This document shows, piece after piece, positions 1 to 8,549 of a DNA stretch of 24,884 bases (position 1 is the first letter of the stretch; each line of letters starts with the position of its first letter). The notes under the pieces are model-generated. The model was not told where the DNA came from. It saw only the letters and a list, made by a program, of their open reading frames with translations, and searched no databases. The DNA is from Hypsibius dujardini (lineage: Eukaryota; Tardigrada; Eutardigrada; Parachela; Hypsibiidae). The position numbers and the translations under genes are program-made. The stretch covers positions 1 through 24,884 of the forward strand of contig LRSR01011593.1 in NCBI GenBank assembly GCA_001579985.1, in the 5' to 3' direction.

Positions 1-267
1 CTGCCCTTCAGGAAGCTAATAAGCGGATGGTTCGACCGACTCAAGAGCAAAAGACCGTCAAACCAGCGGATAAACCTGTTAAAATTGCTACATAACAAAA
101 CGGTAGTGACAAGCCAGCAATTACGGAGAATACCACGCCCCCTGGAAGTCCTTAAGCACTTCGAGACATTGGGACAGCTATATATATTCGCGTTGTTCGA
201 GCAGATGTGCTCATTCGAATTTCACCGCGCACCAGCTGAAGTTCTTCCCCTTTGCATGGAATATTAA
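1..267 (+). CDS. Unrecognised coding stretch, 5' end outside the window
   Basis: Reading frame 1 is open from the first base to a TAA at 265-267 (88 codons), so the start lies upstream. The first Met in the frame is at 160 of the weaker kind of context, and a TTG at 85 is not a convincing start. The product is basic at its N-terminal side and then has an aromatic and leucine-rich stretch near its end (around residues 50-75). No domain is recognised. A pyrimidine-rich tract ending in AG at 269-278 follows directly, so an intron acceptor may lie just downstream and the true exon structure is uncertain. It could be the tail of a gene of the same cluster as the next three entries. Base composition is richer in G+C than most of the window. 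Confidence 0.35.
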   Translation: MPFRKLISGWFDRLKSKRPSNQRINLLKLLHNKTVVTSQQLRRIPRPLEVLKHFETLGQLYIFALFEQMCSFEFHRAPAEVLPLCMEY

Positions 268-347
268 TTTTCTTCCAGGCCTTTTCAAATTATTCCCGAT
301 TTCCACTGCAACTACTCCCCTTCTCCCGAAAGTTAGACCTGCCCTGA

Positions 348-785
348 ATAGACTGTCGAGCAACGCTGCATGTTTTGAAGAAAGATGAAAGCACCAAAAT
401 CACCGTTTCACTGGACTTCGAAGAAGTTCTGGACGCGATACGCGCGCAACGCATGTGAGAACTCAAACTCACGTCGCGAAGGGAACTCAACATTAACAGC
501 AGCGGTCACGGTGTTTTTGTTCGCTACGTCGATACAAGGGATTTGCGCCAGGATGAAAAATGGGCGATTTATCCCTCGCGACGAGGATCTAGCAGTAACA
601 GTCAGCAGGAGTCGGGTGGTGGAGTTTCGGACTCTCGGAGGGATTATACAAACTCAGACAACGCCAGAATTGGAAATACTCAACGTCCGACGGGTAACGA
701 AACAACCTCAAACACAACCATCAACTCAAACACATGGGAACAATTCCTGGGAGGTTTACGCTCGCGAATAATTGGGAAAGCTTGA
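348..785 (+). pseudogene. Unrecognised coding-like stretch interrupted by TGA codons
   Basis: Frame 3 reads as protein-like sequence from about 279 to the TGA at 783-785, but with in-frame TGA codons at 345-347 and 456-458. The sequence either side of 456 looks continuous in character: a charged, amphipathic stretch before it, then a patch with several aromatic residues, then a Ser/Asn/Thr/Gln-rich low-complexity tail. This argues for one decayed coding unit rather than two genes. The segment after 458 has no ATG of its own. A different ORF in frame 1 (385-771) overlaps it and looks like its shadow. No domain recognised. Alternatives are undetected introns or recoding of TGA; there is no evidence for either. 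It lies 60-80 bp upstream of the next ORF on the same strand. Confidence 0.35.
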
Positions 786-861
786 CAAAGCGTCCAGTGA
801 TATCAGGACCTGAACCGACTTCACAAAGTTCAGGCGACGCACTGTGGATCTTCTCAAACTG

Positions 862-1455
862 ATGATGAAGGACACACGAAACAAACCAGCATTGGAACGC
901 GCTTTACAAAACTACCGATCATTCAATACTGGAAACACACGACCGAACAGACCGGAACGTTTTGAAATACAACAAGAGACAACCACGACGACTGTAATTC
1001 CCCCCGGAATTTTGGATACGCAGAGGATGCCATACTCTTTTGAGGAAATGCATCTCTTGCGACGCCCAACACCGAACGCAATTTTTGACGGTGTATTTAT
1101 CGTTGCGCGAAACCTAATCAAGAAGACGTACCAGAACTATTGCTCAACGCCAGCTTTAGTCAACGGTCCTATCCTGATGCTTAAGTGCATCGAATATTAT
1201 CTGATGGCTGACCCCAGCAGTATCGCAAAGCTAGACGAATTTGGCTTCTCCCTGGATGTACACCAGCGTTTTCACTCACCGGAATTCTCACAACCGTCAG
1301 TGACCGACGTCGAGATGGACATAGCCTTCAGAAGACGGCATGCACAAACGGTGGCTGAACGGAACACAATGACGGCGTCACCGGAGGACCTTGCGGAATA
1401 CGACATTGAGGAGGAGACTAGTGCGGCTCCGGAAATTGCAGAAAGCGTCCGCTAG
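862..1455 (+). CDS. Unrecognised 197-aa protein
   Basis: An uninterrupted ORF in frame 1. A stop at 811-813 limits it upstream, and the first Met codons are the tandem ATGs at 862 and 865; a GTG at 844 is unlikely to be used in a eukaryote. The product starts basic, has a Thr run around residues 38-43, a hydrophobic central part (about residues 75-120) with several aromatic and Cys residues, and an acidic C-terminal tail rich in Glu and Ala. There is no signal peptide and no obvious membrane helix. I do not recognise a family. The absence of introns and the close spacing to the neighbouring ORFs on the same strand suggest a compact multi-gene unit. No AATAAA occurs close after the stop. It may instead be an exon of a larger gene. 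Confidence 0.5.
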   Translation: MMKDTRNKPALERALQNYRSFNTGNTRPNRPERFEIQQETTTTTVIPPGILDTQRMPYSFEEMHLLRRPTPNAIFDGVFIVARNLIKKTYQNYCSTPALVNGPILMLKCIEYYLMADPSSIAKLDEFGFSLDVHQRFHSPEFSQPSVTDVEMDIAFRRRHAQTVAERNTMTASPEDLAEYDIEEETSAAPEIAESVR

Positions 1456-1638
1456 CATGAATTTACCATTAGAGACAATATCATTTAACCGTATCTACTC
1501 GATGATTATTTAACAAAATAGCCGCATCTTACCCGACGCTATACGTCGGCGAGGGAGGAGAGGCCGACACCCAGAGCCTTGAAGAACTAATCGACTAATC
1601 CAGAAAGGACCACAGAGGTTGCCGATCATCACCCTGCG

Positions 1639-1875
1639 ATGGAGCTGTATCCATCAGCAATTGGAGGACAGTCACTTGCACAGAGACTAGAGGATGTTCA
1701 ATCGCACGTAGTTAATGACGCCCATCCACCGCACCTCTGTCGAACCGGAGTGACTCGGGTTATAGGTTTCTCATGGACGCGTTCACTACAGGGATCTAGC
1801 AACATAGTCTACAGCACACGGATGAGCGAGCAACATATGGACATCGACGTAAAAAAAAAAAAAAAAGAGTCCTGA
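1639..1875 (+). CDS. Possible small ORF ending in a Lys run
   Basis: A 78-codon ORF from ATG 1639 to TGA 1873-1875. Its last codons are made by a 16-base A run (1851-1866), which could easily slip and so makes the end unreliable. An AATAAA follows at 1882-1887. The A run just before a poly(A) signal could also be a relic of a poly(A) tail. No domain recognised; composition does not clearly distinguish it from chance. Confidence 0.2.
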   Translation: MELYPSAIGGQSLAQRLEDVQSHVVNDAHPPHLCRTGVTRVIGFSWTRSLQGSSNIVYSTRMSEQHMDIDVKKKKKES

Positions 1876-2062
1876 CGGCGAAATAAACTGCAGAACGGAA
1901 CGGAAATCACATGTTCGACACAAGCGCTTTTATATGGCACGAGCCCGGAAGTACGCGGTGATGAGCTCACGCCGACAGCGTTTGAATGAACTCAAATGGA
2001 CACAACATCGGAGTTGGTGCGTTTCGTCAATTTCAAGTGGAAAATATATGTGAAATCCAAAC

Positions 2063-2314
2063 AGAGAGCCGCAGACGGAAATGGGGTCACCAACTGAAGG
2101 TTCACGTCTGCCACGGTCGCATATAGAAGGCGACACATTACAGACAGAGAGTCGCATACGAGACGGAAATGAGGTCACCAACTGAAGTTTCACGTCTGCT
2201 ACGGTCGCATATAGAAGGCGGCACACTACGGACAGAGAGGCGCATACGAGACAGAAATGAGGTCACCGAATGAAGCTTCGCTTCTGTCACGGTCGTATAA
2301 AAAAGGCGGCACAC
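2063..2314 (+). repeat. 88-bp tandem repeat, nearly three units, each with a TATA-like core
   Basis: The motif ACGGAAATG(A/G)GGTCACC begins at 2075, 2163 and (as ACAGAAATGAGGTCACC) at 2251, giving a period of exactly 88 bp. Each unit then carries CACGTCTG-like sequence, CGGTCG, and a TATA-like element: CATATAGAAGG at 2120-2130 and 2208-2218, and GTATAAAAAAGG at 2295-2306 in the last unit. The last unit is the one nearest the ORF at 2421. The GGTCACC core repeated in every unit resembles a half-site for a transcription factor. The arrangement looks like duplicated promoter monomers. Confidence 0.85.
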
Positions 2315-2332
2315 TGGTGTTGGACCGTCAGT
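2296..2332 (+). promoter_or_regulatory. Core promoter: TATA box plus TCAGT initiator
   Basis: TATAAAAAAGG at 2296-2306 is followed by TCAGT at 2328-2332, placing the presumptive start A at 2330, 34 bp downstream of the first T of the box. That is the usual TATA-initiator geometry, and TCAGT is the arthropod-type initiator. It would give a 5' leader of about 90 nt to the ATG at 2421. Confidence 0.65.
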
Positions 2333-2420
2333 ATCACCATCAGTCGTCTATATTACAATTGTTACCACGCTACTCACAATCTTAAGTTTTTTTTCTCGCT
2401 GACACCACGCGCCGTGAGAA

Positions 2421-3002
2421 ATGAGCGGCACTAGAAAACATACTGCGGAAGCGAGGAATCTCGCATCACCAGTTCCGGTGGGGGACAATATTACCATGGT
2501 CCAGACCGGTCTTAGCCCAGCGGGATTGCCTTCACAGCAGCACTGGGTAAGCGATGGGAATTTCAGTTTAAGTGATCCTACGGGGGATCGACACGACAAC
2601 GTCATGGCGGCGGAAATTATCAACCCGCGACCGTTAGTAGCACCGGAGGGGAACAACGCCGCGGTGAATTCTTCATGGAACTCCACGATCCTGTTCCCGG
2701 GAACGTTAATTTCGGAGGGAAAAGAGGCGAGATTCCGACGCAAAGTTCAGCGTCTTTTACCGCCCGGATTCACTATGAGCGACGACGCATTTGACGTATT
2801 ATACCAGGCAACGCGAACCGCGTTTAGTAATTTGGTGGGCCCGGTGGACAGCGCGACCTTTCAGATGATTGTCGGGCCGCGTGCAGGTGCACCGACAACC
2901 ACACAAACCGACGTTCAGGAACCGCTCAATTTTACCGTTGGGGGGCCTTATCGGGTTCCGACGCGCCGCCCCCGCAAAAACCCGGCGCCTCGGAAAATCT
3001 AG
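2421..3002 (+). CDS. Unrecognised 193-aa protein with a basic C-terminal tail
   Basis: A complete intronless ORF from ATG 2421 (AAATGAGC context) to TAG 3000-3002. The product is rich in Pro, Gly, Asn and Thr in its first half, has a short amphipathic part around residues 95-135 with a cluster of basic residues, and ends in an Arg/Lys/Pro-rich tail in roughly the last 18 residues that could bind nucleic acid or act as a nuclear signal. No signal peptide or membrane helix. No family recognised. A good core promoter lies 90-125 bp upstream, and an AATAAA at 3063-3068 is 60 bp downstream, so this is a convincing, compact, expressed-looking gene. A structural protein of a mobile or viral-like element is one possibility, inferred only from compactness and the basic tail. 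Confidence 0.6.
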   Translation: MSGTRKHTAEARNLASPVPVGDNITMVQTGLSPAGLPSQQHWVSDGNFSLSDPTGDRHDNVMAAEIINPRPLVAPEGNNAAVNSSWNSTILFPGTLISEGKEARFRRKVQRLLPPGFTMSDDAFDVLYQATRTAFSNLVGPVDSATFQMIVGPRAGAPTTTQTDVQEPLNFTVGGPYRVPTRRPRKNPAPRKI

Positions 3003-3062
3003 CAAAGCCGATAAGATGTGTTGTCAAACAAACTGTGATTGAAGCGTTTTCTAGCGAGCCGA

Positions 3063-3068
3063 AATAAA
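3063..3068 (+). terminator. Polyadenylation signal AATAAA
   Basis: AATAAA lies 60 bp after the stop codon of the 193-aa gene, the usual position for the end of a short 3' UTR. Confidence 0.5.
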
Positions 3069-3170
3069 ATAACGCAGAAACCTGAATGATACATGCCTGA
3101 GTAAAACGACGCCGTTTCTAAAGATTGTTCGTTAAAAAAATAATTTCAGCGCACTTTTACTTGATCAATA

Positions 3171-3558
3171 ATGGCGCAGGACAGCAATACCAGTTTAAGT
3201 AATCAAACGCCGAGGGCGCCCCCTGCTAGCCGAGTGAGCCGATTTATCGACCTAATAGAGGTGAACCGAAATACAGACTTTGCTTCATACTGTAAGTGTT
3301 TCTATTTTGTATGTACAATGTACAGTATATGGCTTTGATATTCCCCCAACCGCCCATCTTCTGAAGTTTAAAGAAAACCATACGTACGGCATTTTTTTTA
3401 ACATTCCGAGTTTTCGGAGAGCAGCGCAATTGACGGATCCACCGTCGCGGATGGTGGAACATACATCGAAGCCGATGTTGGCAACTTCCCTCAATGAGTC
3501 AAGGATGATTTCAGACAGTGCAATGTTGGAAATGCTGCCAGAGGAGGTAAAATACTAG
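3171..3558 (+). CDS. Possible small spliced gene of unknown function
   Basis: ATG at 3171 in a good context (AATAATGGCG) opens 40 codons plus one base up to a consensus donor GTAAGT at 3292. Joining to an acceptor AG at 3423-3424 (exon from 3425) keeps the frame through Gln-Leu-Thr-Asp-Pro to a TAG at 3556-3558. The resulting product is about 84 aa, hydrophilic, Ser/Met-rich in its second half, with no recognised domain. A second donor-like GAG|GTAAAA just before the stop means it may continue into more exons. AATAAA at 3686-3691 could end the transcript. The exon model is inferred from splice motifs only. Confidence 0.35.
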
Positions 3559-3559
3559 A

Positions 3560-4718
3560 AGGGATACGAAAATCCTTTTCGGAAATCCGTGACCAAGAAT
3601 AGCGCAATACTGGATGCTAACTGGCTTAATGATTGTCATATAGATTGGGTGGAAACGTTAGAAGTAATGACTAAAGTTATGTGTAAATAAATAGTTTGAC
3701 ATGAGGGAATATGGGCTCGAAAACTGAAAAACGCCAGTCAGGAACGAACCTAACTAACAGAAACTGTCGCTAACAGGCTTAAGCAGTGAGTTAAAAGCAA
3801 AGTAATGTGCAGGAAGAACTACATGATTCCGAAGCGGGTTCGCGTGATGTTTTGTCGGCGCACCCTGGAGATCTGTAGTGCACTCCAAAACTTTGACACT
3901 CGGTCATTTATTACTCTAAACCAAACGACTGCTCTTCGAATCACTCAACATCGGTAGTTAGATTATAGCCTCATAGTCGAGTTTCACGGACCTGCACGCA
4001 GAGATATGGGAAGAGAAATGTCTTTTGAAATACACTACTCAATACCATTGCAGCCGCATATTAAGTTGTTTTAAATGGACTTATATGCACAGAAGCAAAA
4101 TTCTGCAACTGAACGAAGCAACTGATTACTCTCCGCTAGAAAAAATTCTTCCCTCTAGCCCGTTTTCCGTAATTGAACAAAACGTTCAGAAAAAATGTAG
4201 AAGTTGTTGATCTGAATACTTGTAATGGCAGAATTGGAACGCACCTTCTAGTCGCGACATAAATGACCGAGCGCCAAGACTTTTGGATTGCACCTCGTAT
4301 CTATTCAAACAGCACTTGTGGCGGGCGGATACACGTTACTGACGGTAACCCCAATTCGATTTGCTCCCTTCCCTACCCACGTAGAGCGCGGTCCGCAAAT
4401 CAAGGTTTGTATTTTCAGTGCTCAGGGAATTAACCATATTAAATTAATTCAAATTGACACCCTTAATTAAGCCTACCTAAACACAAATTAAATACTACAT
4501 ACAAAAAAAAATTACAAATACATAACTATACTAAATACTAAAAATAACTACTAACTACAAACTGTATCTATCACGTTTTATGCATACCCCCAAACAGAGT
4601 GTACGACTTGGACAACAAAGATTGCAATGAATTGACAGCATAATTGCCACTTTGTCTTTATGGTTGTTTGCATCGTTTAACAATAGAAAAGGCCTACAAA
4701 AAAAATATTCCAAACAAT
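3560..4718. other. Interval without a supported gene
   Basis: Contains the AATAAA at 3686-3691 and short open frames that do not look coding. A slightly GC-richer patch at 4288-4410 reads as a possible exon ending at AAG|GTTTGT (about 4404), but nothing supports it further. 4480-4560 is A-rich. The last ~150 bp share short stretches (GTACGACTTG, ATTGCAATG) with the region after the paralogous kinase at 19,500-19,560, so the duplication seems to extend past the kinase 3' end. Confidence 0.5.
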
Positions 4719-7127
4719 TTAATTATAAACTTCTCCCGCATACTCTGAAGGAACAGGCCAGAAGTAGATATTCGGATGATCTTGAAGAGTTAACGGATAA
4801 GTGATTCCATTCACTTTAGCTAAACTTATGTTGTCTTCCCGGTCCTCTTGACAAAGCCGTTCGCGGTAGTACAGAAGGTTCAATTTCGCCCATCTTTCGA
4901 AATCGGGTGACTTGGAGCCGCCACGTGCAATAAAGTTCCGTAATTCCCTCGTCGGAAAATTGCGTCCCTCCTCAAAGTTCTTAGCTTCTGTCCAAAACAC
5001 CAGGCAATCGACGTCGTCAGTGCGCCACCAAATCTCTCCGTACTTAAATGATCGGGCTCTAATTTTTCCCTTTTTGCAGTTGGCTCCTTTCAAATTTGTC
5101 ATCTGTTGAATCCACATAAGGTTGGCGACAAAAGAGCTATCATACTCTACCTTTTGAGGGTGAGAGTCGTTGTTGGCACTTCCCCAAATTGTCATCAGCA
5201 TTAACCTCTCTATCATCCCCCTTGGAGGGCGAGAGTTTTTGCCAACTATAACGGACCACTTAAAATGAGGATAGACTCCCTGTAACCACTGCTGAATGAT
5301 GGTCGAACCCTTTCCTTTTCCTATTTGCGAATAAACATCCTCAGAGAGCCTATTACACAGTTCGTCACACAGTCCCATCTCACAGCTACAGCTTCTACCC
5401 AGGATGCTTGTGGAATTCTTCCTATCATGGCAATCGCATTTGATGAAGAGGAAGTAGGACATGGCATGAACTCTAGCAGTTTCGAGTATTCTCATCATGT
5501 CCCTCACAGAAGTTTCAAGATTCTTCAATCGTTGGAATACCGTTGATGCTGTTTCACAATTCTCAACCAGGTTGGTGAGCCATAGATACGCCAGTTCCAT
5601 GCTGCAGGCCTGACACAGGACGATGCAAATACTCTTCTCCCAGACCACAAAGTCTTCCCAAGCGAAACCGATGTTTTCCACCAGGTCTGGACTGACGATC
5701 TTTGTCAAACGGTCTTTGAGCCACAAGATAACACCAGTTGGATTTTGTTCTCCATAAACCTGCAGAAATTGGTCATGCGCTTCATTAACTTTTGGACCCA
5801 ATAGCCAAGCCCGGAATGGGTCGTTTGATTTAAGATGGCGCAGTAACTCCTGTCGGAACAGGTTGAGTTCTTTATTACGCAACACAGGCCCGAGTTCAAG
5901 TTCGTTTGAAATTTGAAATCCGCGGTAGAGGTGTTCAATGTCGGAGAGCGTCTGCAAGAACCTCTCGTTCATGCCACCCATTGACGCGTTCAGATCATCG
6001 AACGTCCACCCCGCACCTGATGTTTCCCACATCCGGAACTTCTGCATAGAAGTCGCTAAATTACAATTAAAGATGAGGACTTTGATGATGGGCTGAATGA
6101 CGGTGGAAATGCTAGACAGTATATGTATGACTCGGGTATTACTTCGAGTCTTCTTAGAAACTGCAACGTCCTGCGGTGACTTGTTGGCAAAACCCTGCGC
6201 TAAATCGCTGGCTTTTAATCTGCTAGAAGGATTCCAGCGTAAGCAAGAGGTCACCAATGACCTAACTGTTTCCTCCATATTCTCCGGTATGTCGGGAGAT
6301 CCGCCATCAGTAAGGAGTGACTGAAATTGATGATCGCTCAAACTGTCTCCTGAAAGAATCCAACCATCGCGGTAATCGAGCCAGTTAACGCAGGACATAC
6401 TCAGTACTATGCAACCCAGGCTCCATATATCCGTGGACCGACCCACCACTGGCAGCTTTTTTTTATGATCCCAGGCAAGCATTTCCGGAGACATATAATA
6501 AATGGTACCCTTCTTTTTCGACAAATCGGACCGTCGAGTGTGCTCACCCCGCAACTGAGTGAAACTGTCGAGGTCGGCTAATTTTAGCACTGGACGGTCG
6601 TCAGTTTTACCATGTAACATAACATTCACCGGTTTGAGATCTCCGTGAATGATTGGTTCCTGGTGCTGCCCACGTTGGCTGTGAAGATAGCTCAAAGCTC
6701 TCACCATCTGACCGGTAAAGTCTAATATTGTAGCCGAAGAAAGAGGAGGAGGATTGTTGTCCAGGAAATTTTCCAACGTCCCTCCGTCACACAACTCCAT
6801 GATGAGACAATATTGCAAGCGTTCCTCGAGCCTACCTGGTATGAACGTATATCCAACTGCAAGATACTTCACAATGTTCTCGTTTTCAAGTGTAGGGAGG
6901 ACAGACAGCTTTGACATTTGTTGATCGTCGCAGGCGTAGAGATATTTGAGAGCATGAGGAGTCCCTGGTAGGGGTGTTACATCGTGTTCAGACAGCACCA
7001 ACTTGACTTTCCTAACCACCCCGTAAGCTCCGTTTCCCAGGAGGCCAGGTAGCTCGACGCAATGGAACTCTTTCCCATTTTCCGCGCGAATGTACGTCAG
7101 ATATTCGTGGGCTGAACGAAGGGCCAT
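4719..7127 (-). CDS. Protein kinase with a lineage-specific C-terminal module, copy A
   Basis: Intact intronless ORF of 802 codons. The frame is open upstream to 7187, but only through TTG; ATG at 7127 sits in ACCATGG and is conserved in all three copies, so it is chosen. Residues ~25-330 form a Ser/Thr-type protein kinase domain: Gly loop GNGAYGVV (31-38), Lys61 in ALKYL, HGDLKPVN (161-168), metal-binding Asp in ADLDSF (185), SPE (213-215), DIWSLGCIV (233-241). The invariant Lys, both Asp and Asn are present, so activity is plausible. Unusual points are HGD for HRD, DLD for DFG, and Lys73 where the helix-C Glu is expected. Residues ~330-800 match nothing I recognise. They include a Cys-rich patch around 555-585 and a very conserved end with a D-x(2)-D-x(6)-E-A-K pattern (704-716). 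No signal peptide. Cytosolic role unknown. Paralogue: 19602-21968. Confidence 0.88.
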   Translation of the reverse strand: MALRSAHEYLTYIRAENGKEFHCVELPGLLGNGAYGVVRKVKLVLSEHDVTPLPGTPHALKYLYACDDQQMSKLSVLPTLENENIVKYLAVGYTFIPGRLEERLQYCLIMELCDGGTLENFLDNNPPPLSSATILDFTGQMVRALSYLHSQRGQHQEPIIHGDLKPVNVMLHGKTDDRPVLKLADLDSFTQLRGEHTRRSDLSKKKGTIYYMSPEMLAWDHKKKLPVVGRSTDIWSLGCIVLSMSCVNWLDYRDGWILSGDSLSDHQFQSLLTDGGSPDIPENMEETVRSLVTSCLRWNPSSRLKASDLAQGFANKSPQDVAVSKKTRSNTRVIHILSSISTVIQPIIKVLIFNCNLATSMQKFRMWETSGAGWTFDDLNASMGGMNERFLQTLSDIEHLYRGFQISNELELGPVLRNKELNLFRQELLRHLKSNDPFRAWLLGPKVNEAHDQFLQVYGEQNPTGVILWLKDRLTKIVSPDLVENIGFAWEDFVVWEKSICIVLCQACSMELAYLWLTNLVENCETASTVFQRLKNLETSVRDMMRILETARVHAMSYFLFIKCDCHDRKNSTSILGRSCSCEMGLCDELCNRLSEDVYSQIGKGKGSTIIQQWLQGVYPHFKWSVIVGKNSRPPRGMIERLMLMTIWGSANNDSHPQKVEYDSSFVANLMWIQQMTNLKGANCKKGKIRARSFKYGEIWWRTDDVDCLVFWTEAKNFEEGRNFPTRELRNFIARGGSKSPDFERWAKLNLLYYRERLCQEDREDNISLAKVNGITYPLTLQDHPNIYFWPVPSEYAGEVYN

Positions 7128-7500
7128 GGTTTTGTGAGTAGAAATGCAACTTGTGAGAAAGTATTCAAAAATGTATCTACCGTTCAACGTTAGTGGTCAA
7201 AATTGTGAGCCTCCTACCACTTTTATCTCATTTTAAATGTTTGAATTATTGTAGCTTTTCGCGGATTCGATTAACGCTACCCGTGAGCCAGTCGCTGCTA
7301 TCTGAACCCGCCATTTCTCGTACAGATAAGACGGCCGGCGGTTTATTGGTCTAGCCAAACTATCTGAGGTTCTGCCGAAGTTATTCAGTTTGTGGTGTGT
7401 CGCAAATAATTCTGGTTCCTTGAGCTTAACGACCGGTTTAACGGTTGGAGTACCTCAAAGAGTGACTCGAGTTAGTACGCCGAAATTACGCGATAGGAGT
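7128..7500 (-). promoter_or_regulatory. Conserved 5' flank of kinase copy A
   Basis: This stretch is recognisably the same in front of all three kinase copies (16539-16910 and 21969-22230 with 23168-23240). Shared blocks include the GACGGCCGGCGG segment at about 7330 and the GGCTTAACGACCGGT-like block at about 7420. Reading on the minus strand, GATAAAAGTGG (7218-7228 region) is TATA-like, is kept in copy B and is altered in copy C. Conservation upstream of the ATG supports duplication with the regulatory region rather than retrocopying. Specific sites are not proven. Confidence 0.45.
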
Positions 7501-7559
7501 TAGAGAACTGGACGAATTCTCTATTACATTTAGAGCCCAGTGTTGTACGACATTTTTTC

Positions 7560-8060
7560 GGCCTTGCGGCAGTTCGGTCGACTTCTCTGATCTTAATGAG
7601 TTTTGTGACTGGGTAAACTAAATTTCTTCCCAGTTTCTGTCACTCCGTCAGATCTCTCGACGGTCTTCATCCTTTCGATGACGGACGGAGTGATGGAACC
7701 CTGAGGCGACGAATGAAACCCTGAACCGACGGACGGAAGACCTGATAGGTAAATAGAAACCTTGAACAGATACCGGAAACAGCTGTGAGAGACTTTACAA
7801 GTAGGAAAGTTGAGATTACGGATGGAAACCTAGGGCAGACAAAAGAGACCTCCAGAGACGGGCGGAAGGAAGAGGGAAAAGAAGGATGCCTTGACAATTA
7901 CAGTGATCGCAATTAGTGAACAAGGAATAGGTGAATGGATGGAAACACACGCGACATTTCTCGCACGGTGCATGGCAATCTGTTAGGACATGATCAAGCA
8001 ACGGTTCGATGTCCTGGATAATTTCTATAATGGAAATTACTCTTTCTTATAAGACATCTA
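7560..8060. repeat. Non-genic spacer with degenerate short repeats
   Basis: No gene seen. 7675-7860 is purine-rich and built of loosely repeated words such as GACGGACGGA and GAAACC(C/T)TGA at about 25-40 bp spacing, giving spurious open frames on the minus strand. This spacer is absent from cassettes B and C at the corresponding point. Confidence 0.5.
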
Positions 8061-8061
8061 C

Positions 8062-8275
8062 GATTGCTGCCTCGCTTTTCTTTTGAGGCAGTGCATCGTC
8101 GAGAAGAAAGCACGATTAACGCACGTCGTGGCTATCAAGATGAAAAAGAAAACCTCTGCAGGTCTAACATATCACTTGCATAATCCGCCTTAAAAGAAAC
8201 TCGAAAATGTCTTAATCTCATCTCAAAGGTCCAGCTATGTCTAGATGATCACGCTTGGTTCCATATCAAATTCAT
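8062..8275. other. Conserved non-coding block shared by cassettes A, B and C
   Basis: The stretch from TTGCTGCCTCGC through ACGCACGTCGT, AACCTCTGCAGGTCT and ATAATCCGCC to CCAGCTATGTCTA recurs at about 16,921-17,095 (shorter) and 23,240-23,425. It carries no consistent open frame, so it is either 3' UTR/intron of the small minus-strand gene or a regulatory block. It anchors the alignment of the three cassettes. Confidence 0.6.
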
Positions 8276-8282
8276 TCCTGAT

Positions 8283-8472
8283 TTATTTACTATCTTTAGA
8301 CACCACCGCATTGAAATTGATCCTGTCCTGCCTAATTAGTGCTCCTTGCGTCTCTGCATCAAGAAATGGACGAGTCTCATAAATATGCAGCCCTAGTAGC
8401 AGAAGCGACGTGTCAGTCATAACCTGGCACGATGGCAAACAAAATTACGAGCCAGACGGGAAAATGTTTGTA
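8283..8472 (-). pseudogene. Broken copy of the small secreted-protein ORF
   Basis: Homologous on the minus strand to the intact 63-codon ORF at 23451-23642. The hydrophobic leader region is recognisable (PVW then ILFAIVPGYD), but the start ATG is missing, a TGA stands at the position of the Cys codon following GYD, and two bases are lost a few codons later, which shifts the frame of the rest. Confidence 0.6.
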
Positions 8473-8549
8473 CCGAGTATAGAAAGGTTTTTTCTCCTTA
8501 AAAAATTGTTTTGGTATGTGAATTCACTAATTCGTCTAATCCGGTTGAC

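Noticed and set aside
345-458. Selenoprotein or stop-codon readthrough at the TGA codons
   Set aside because: No SECIS-like structure or other recoding signal could be identified; pseudogene decay or splicing is simpler.
385-771. 128-codon ORF in frame 1
   Set aside because: It overlaps the better protein-like frame 3 for its whole length and its composition looks like an out-of-frame translation of Ser/Asn/Thr-rich codons.
4719-7127. Kinase genes as retrocopies because they lack introns
   Set aside because: All three copies share several hundred bases of 5' flank and neighbouring genes, so they spread by DNA duplication; the ancestor could still have been intronless.
4719-7127. Assignment of the kinase to the IRE1 (kinase plus KEN RNase) family
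   Set aside because: The motifs after the kinase domain do not resemble a KEN domain, and the C-terminal region is much longer than that domain.
7128-7187. N-terminal extension of kinase A (and 21969-22040 for C)
   Set aside because: It requires TTG or GTG initiation. The ATG 20-24 codons further in has a strong context and is conserved in all three copies.
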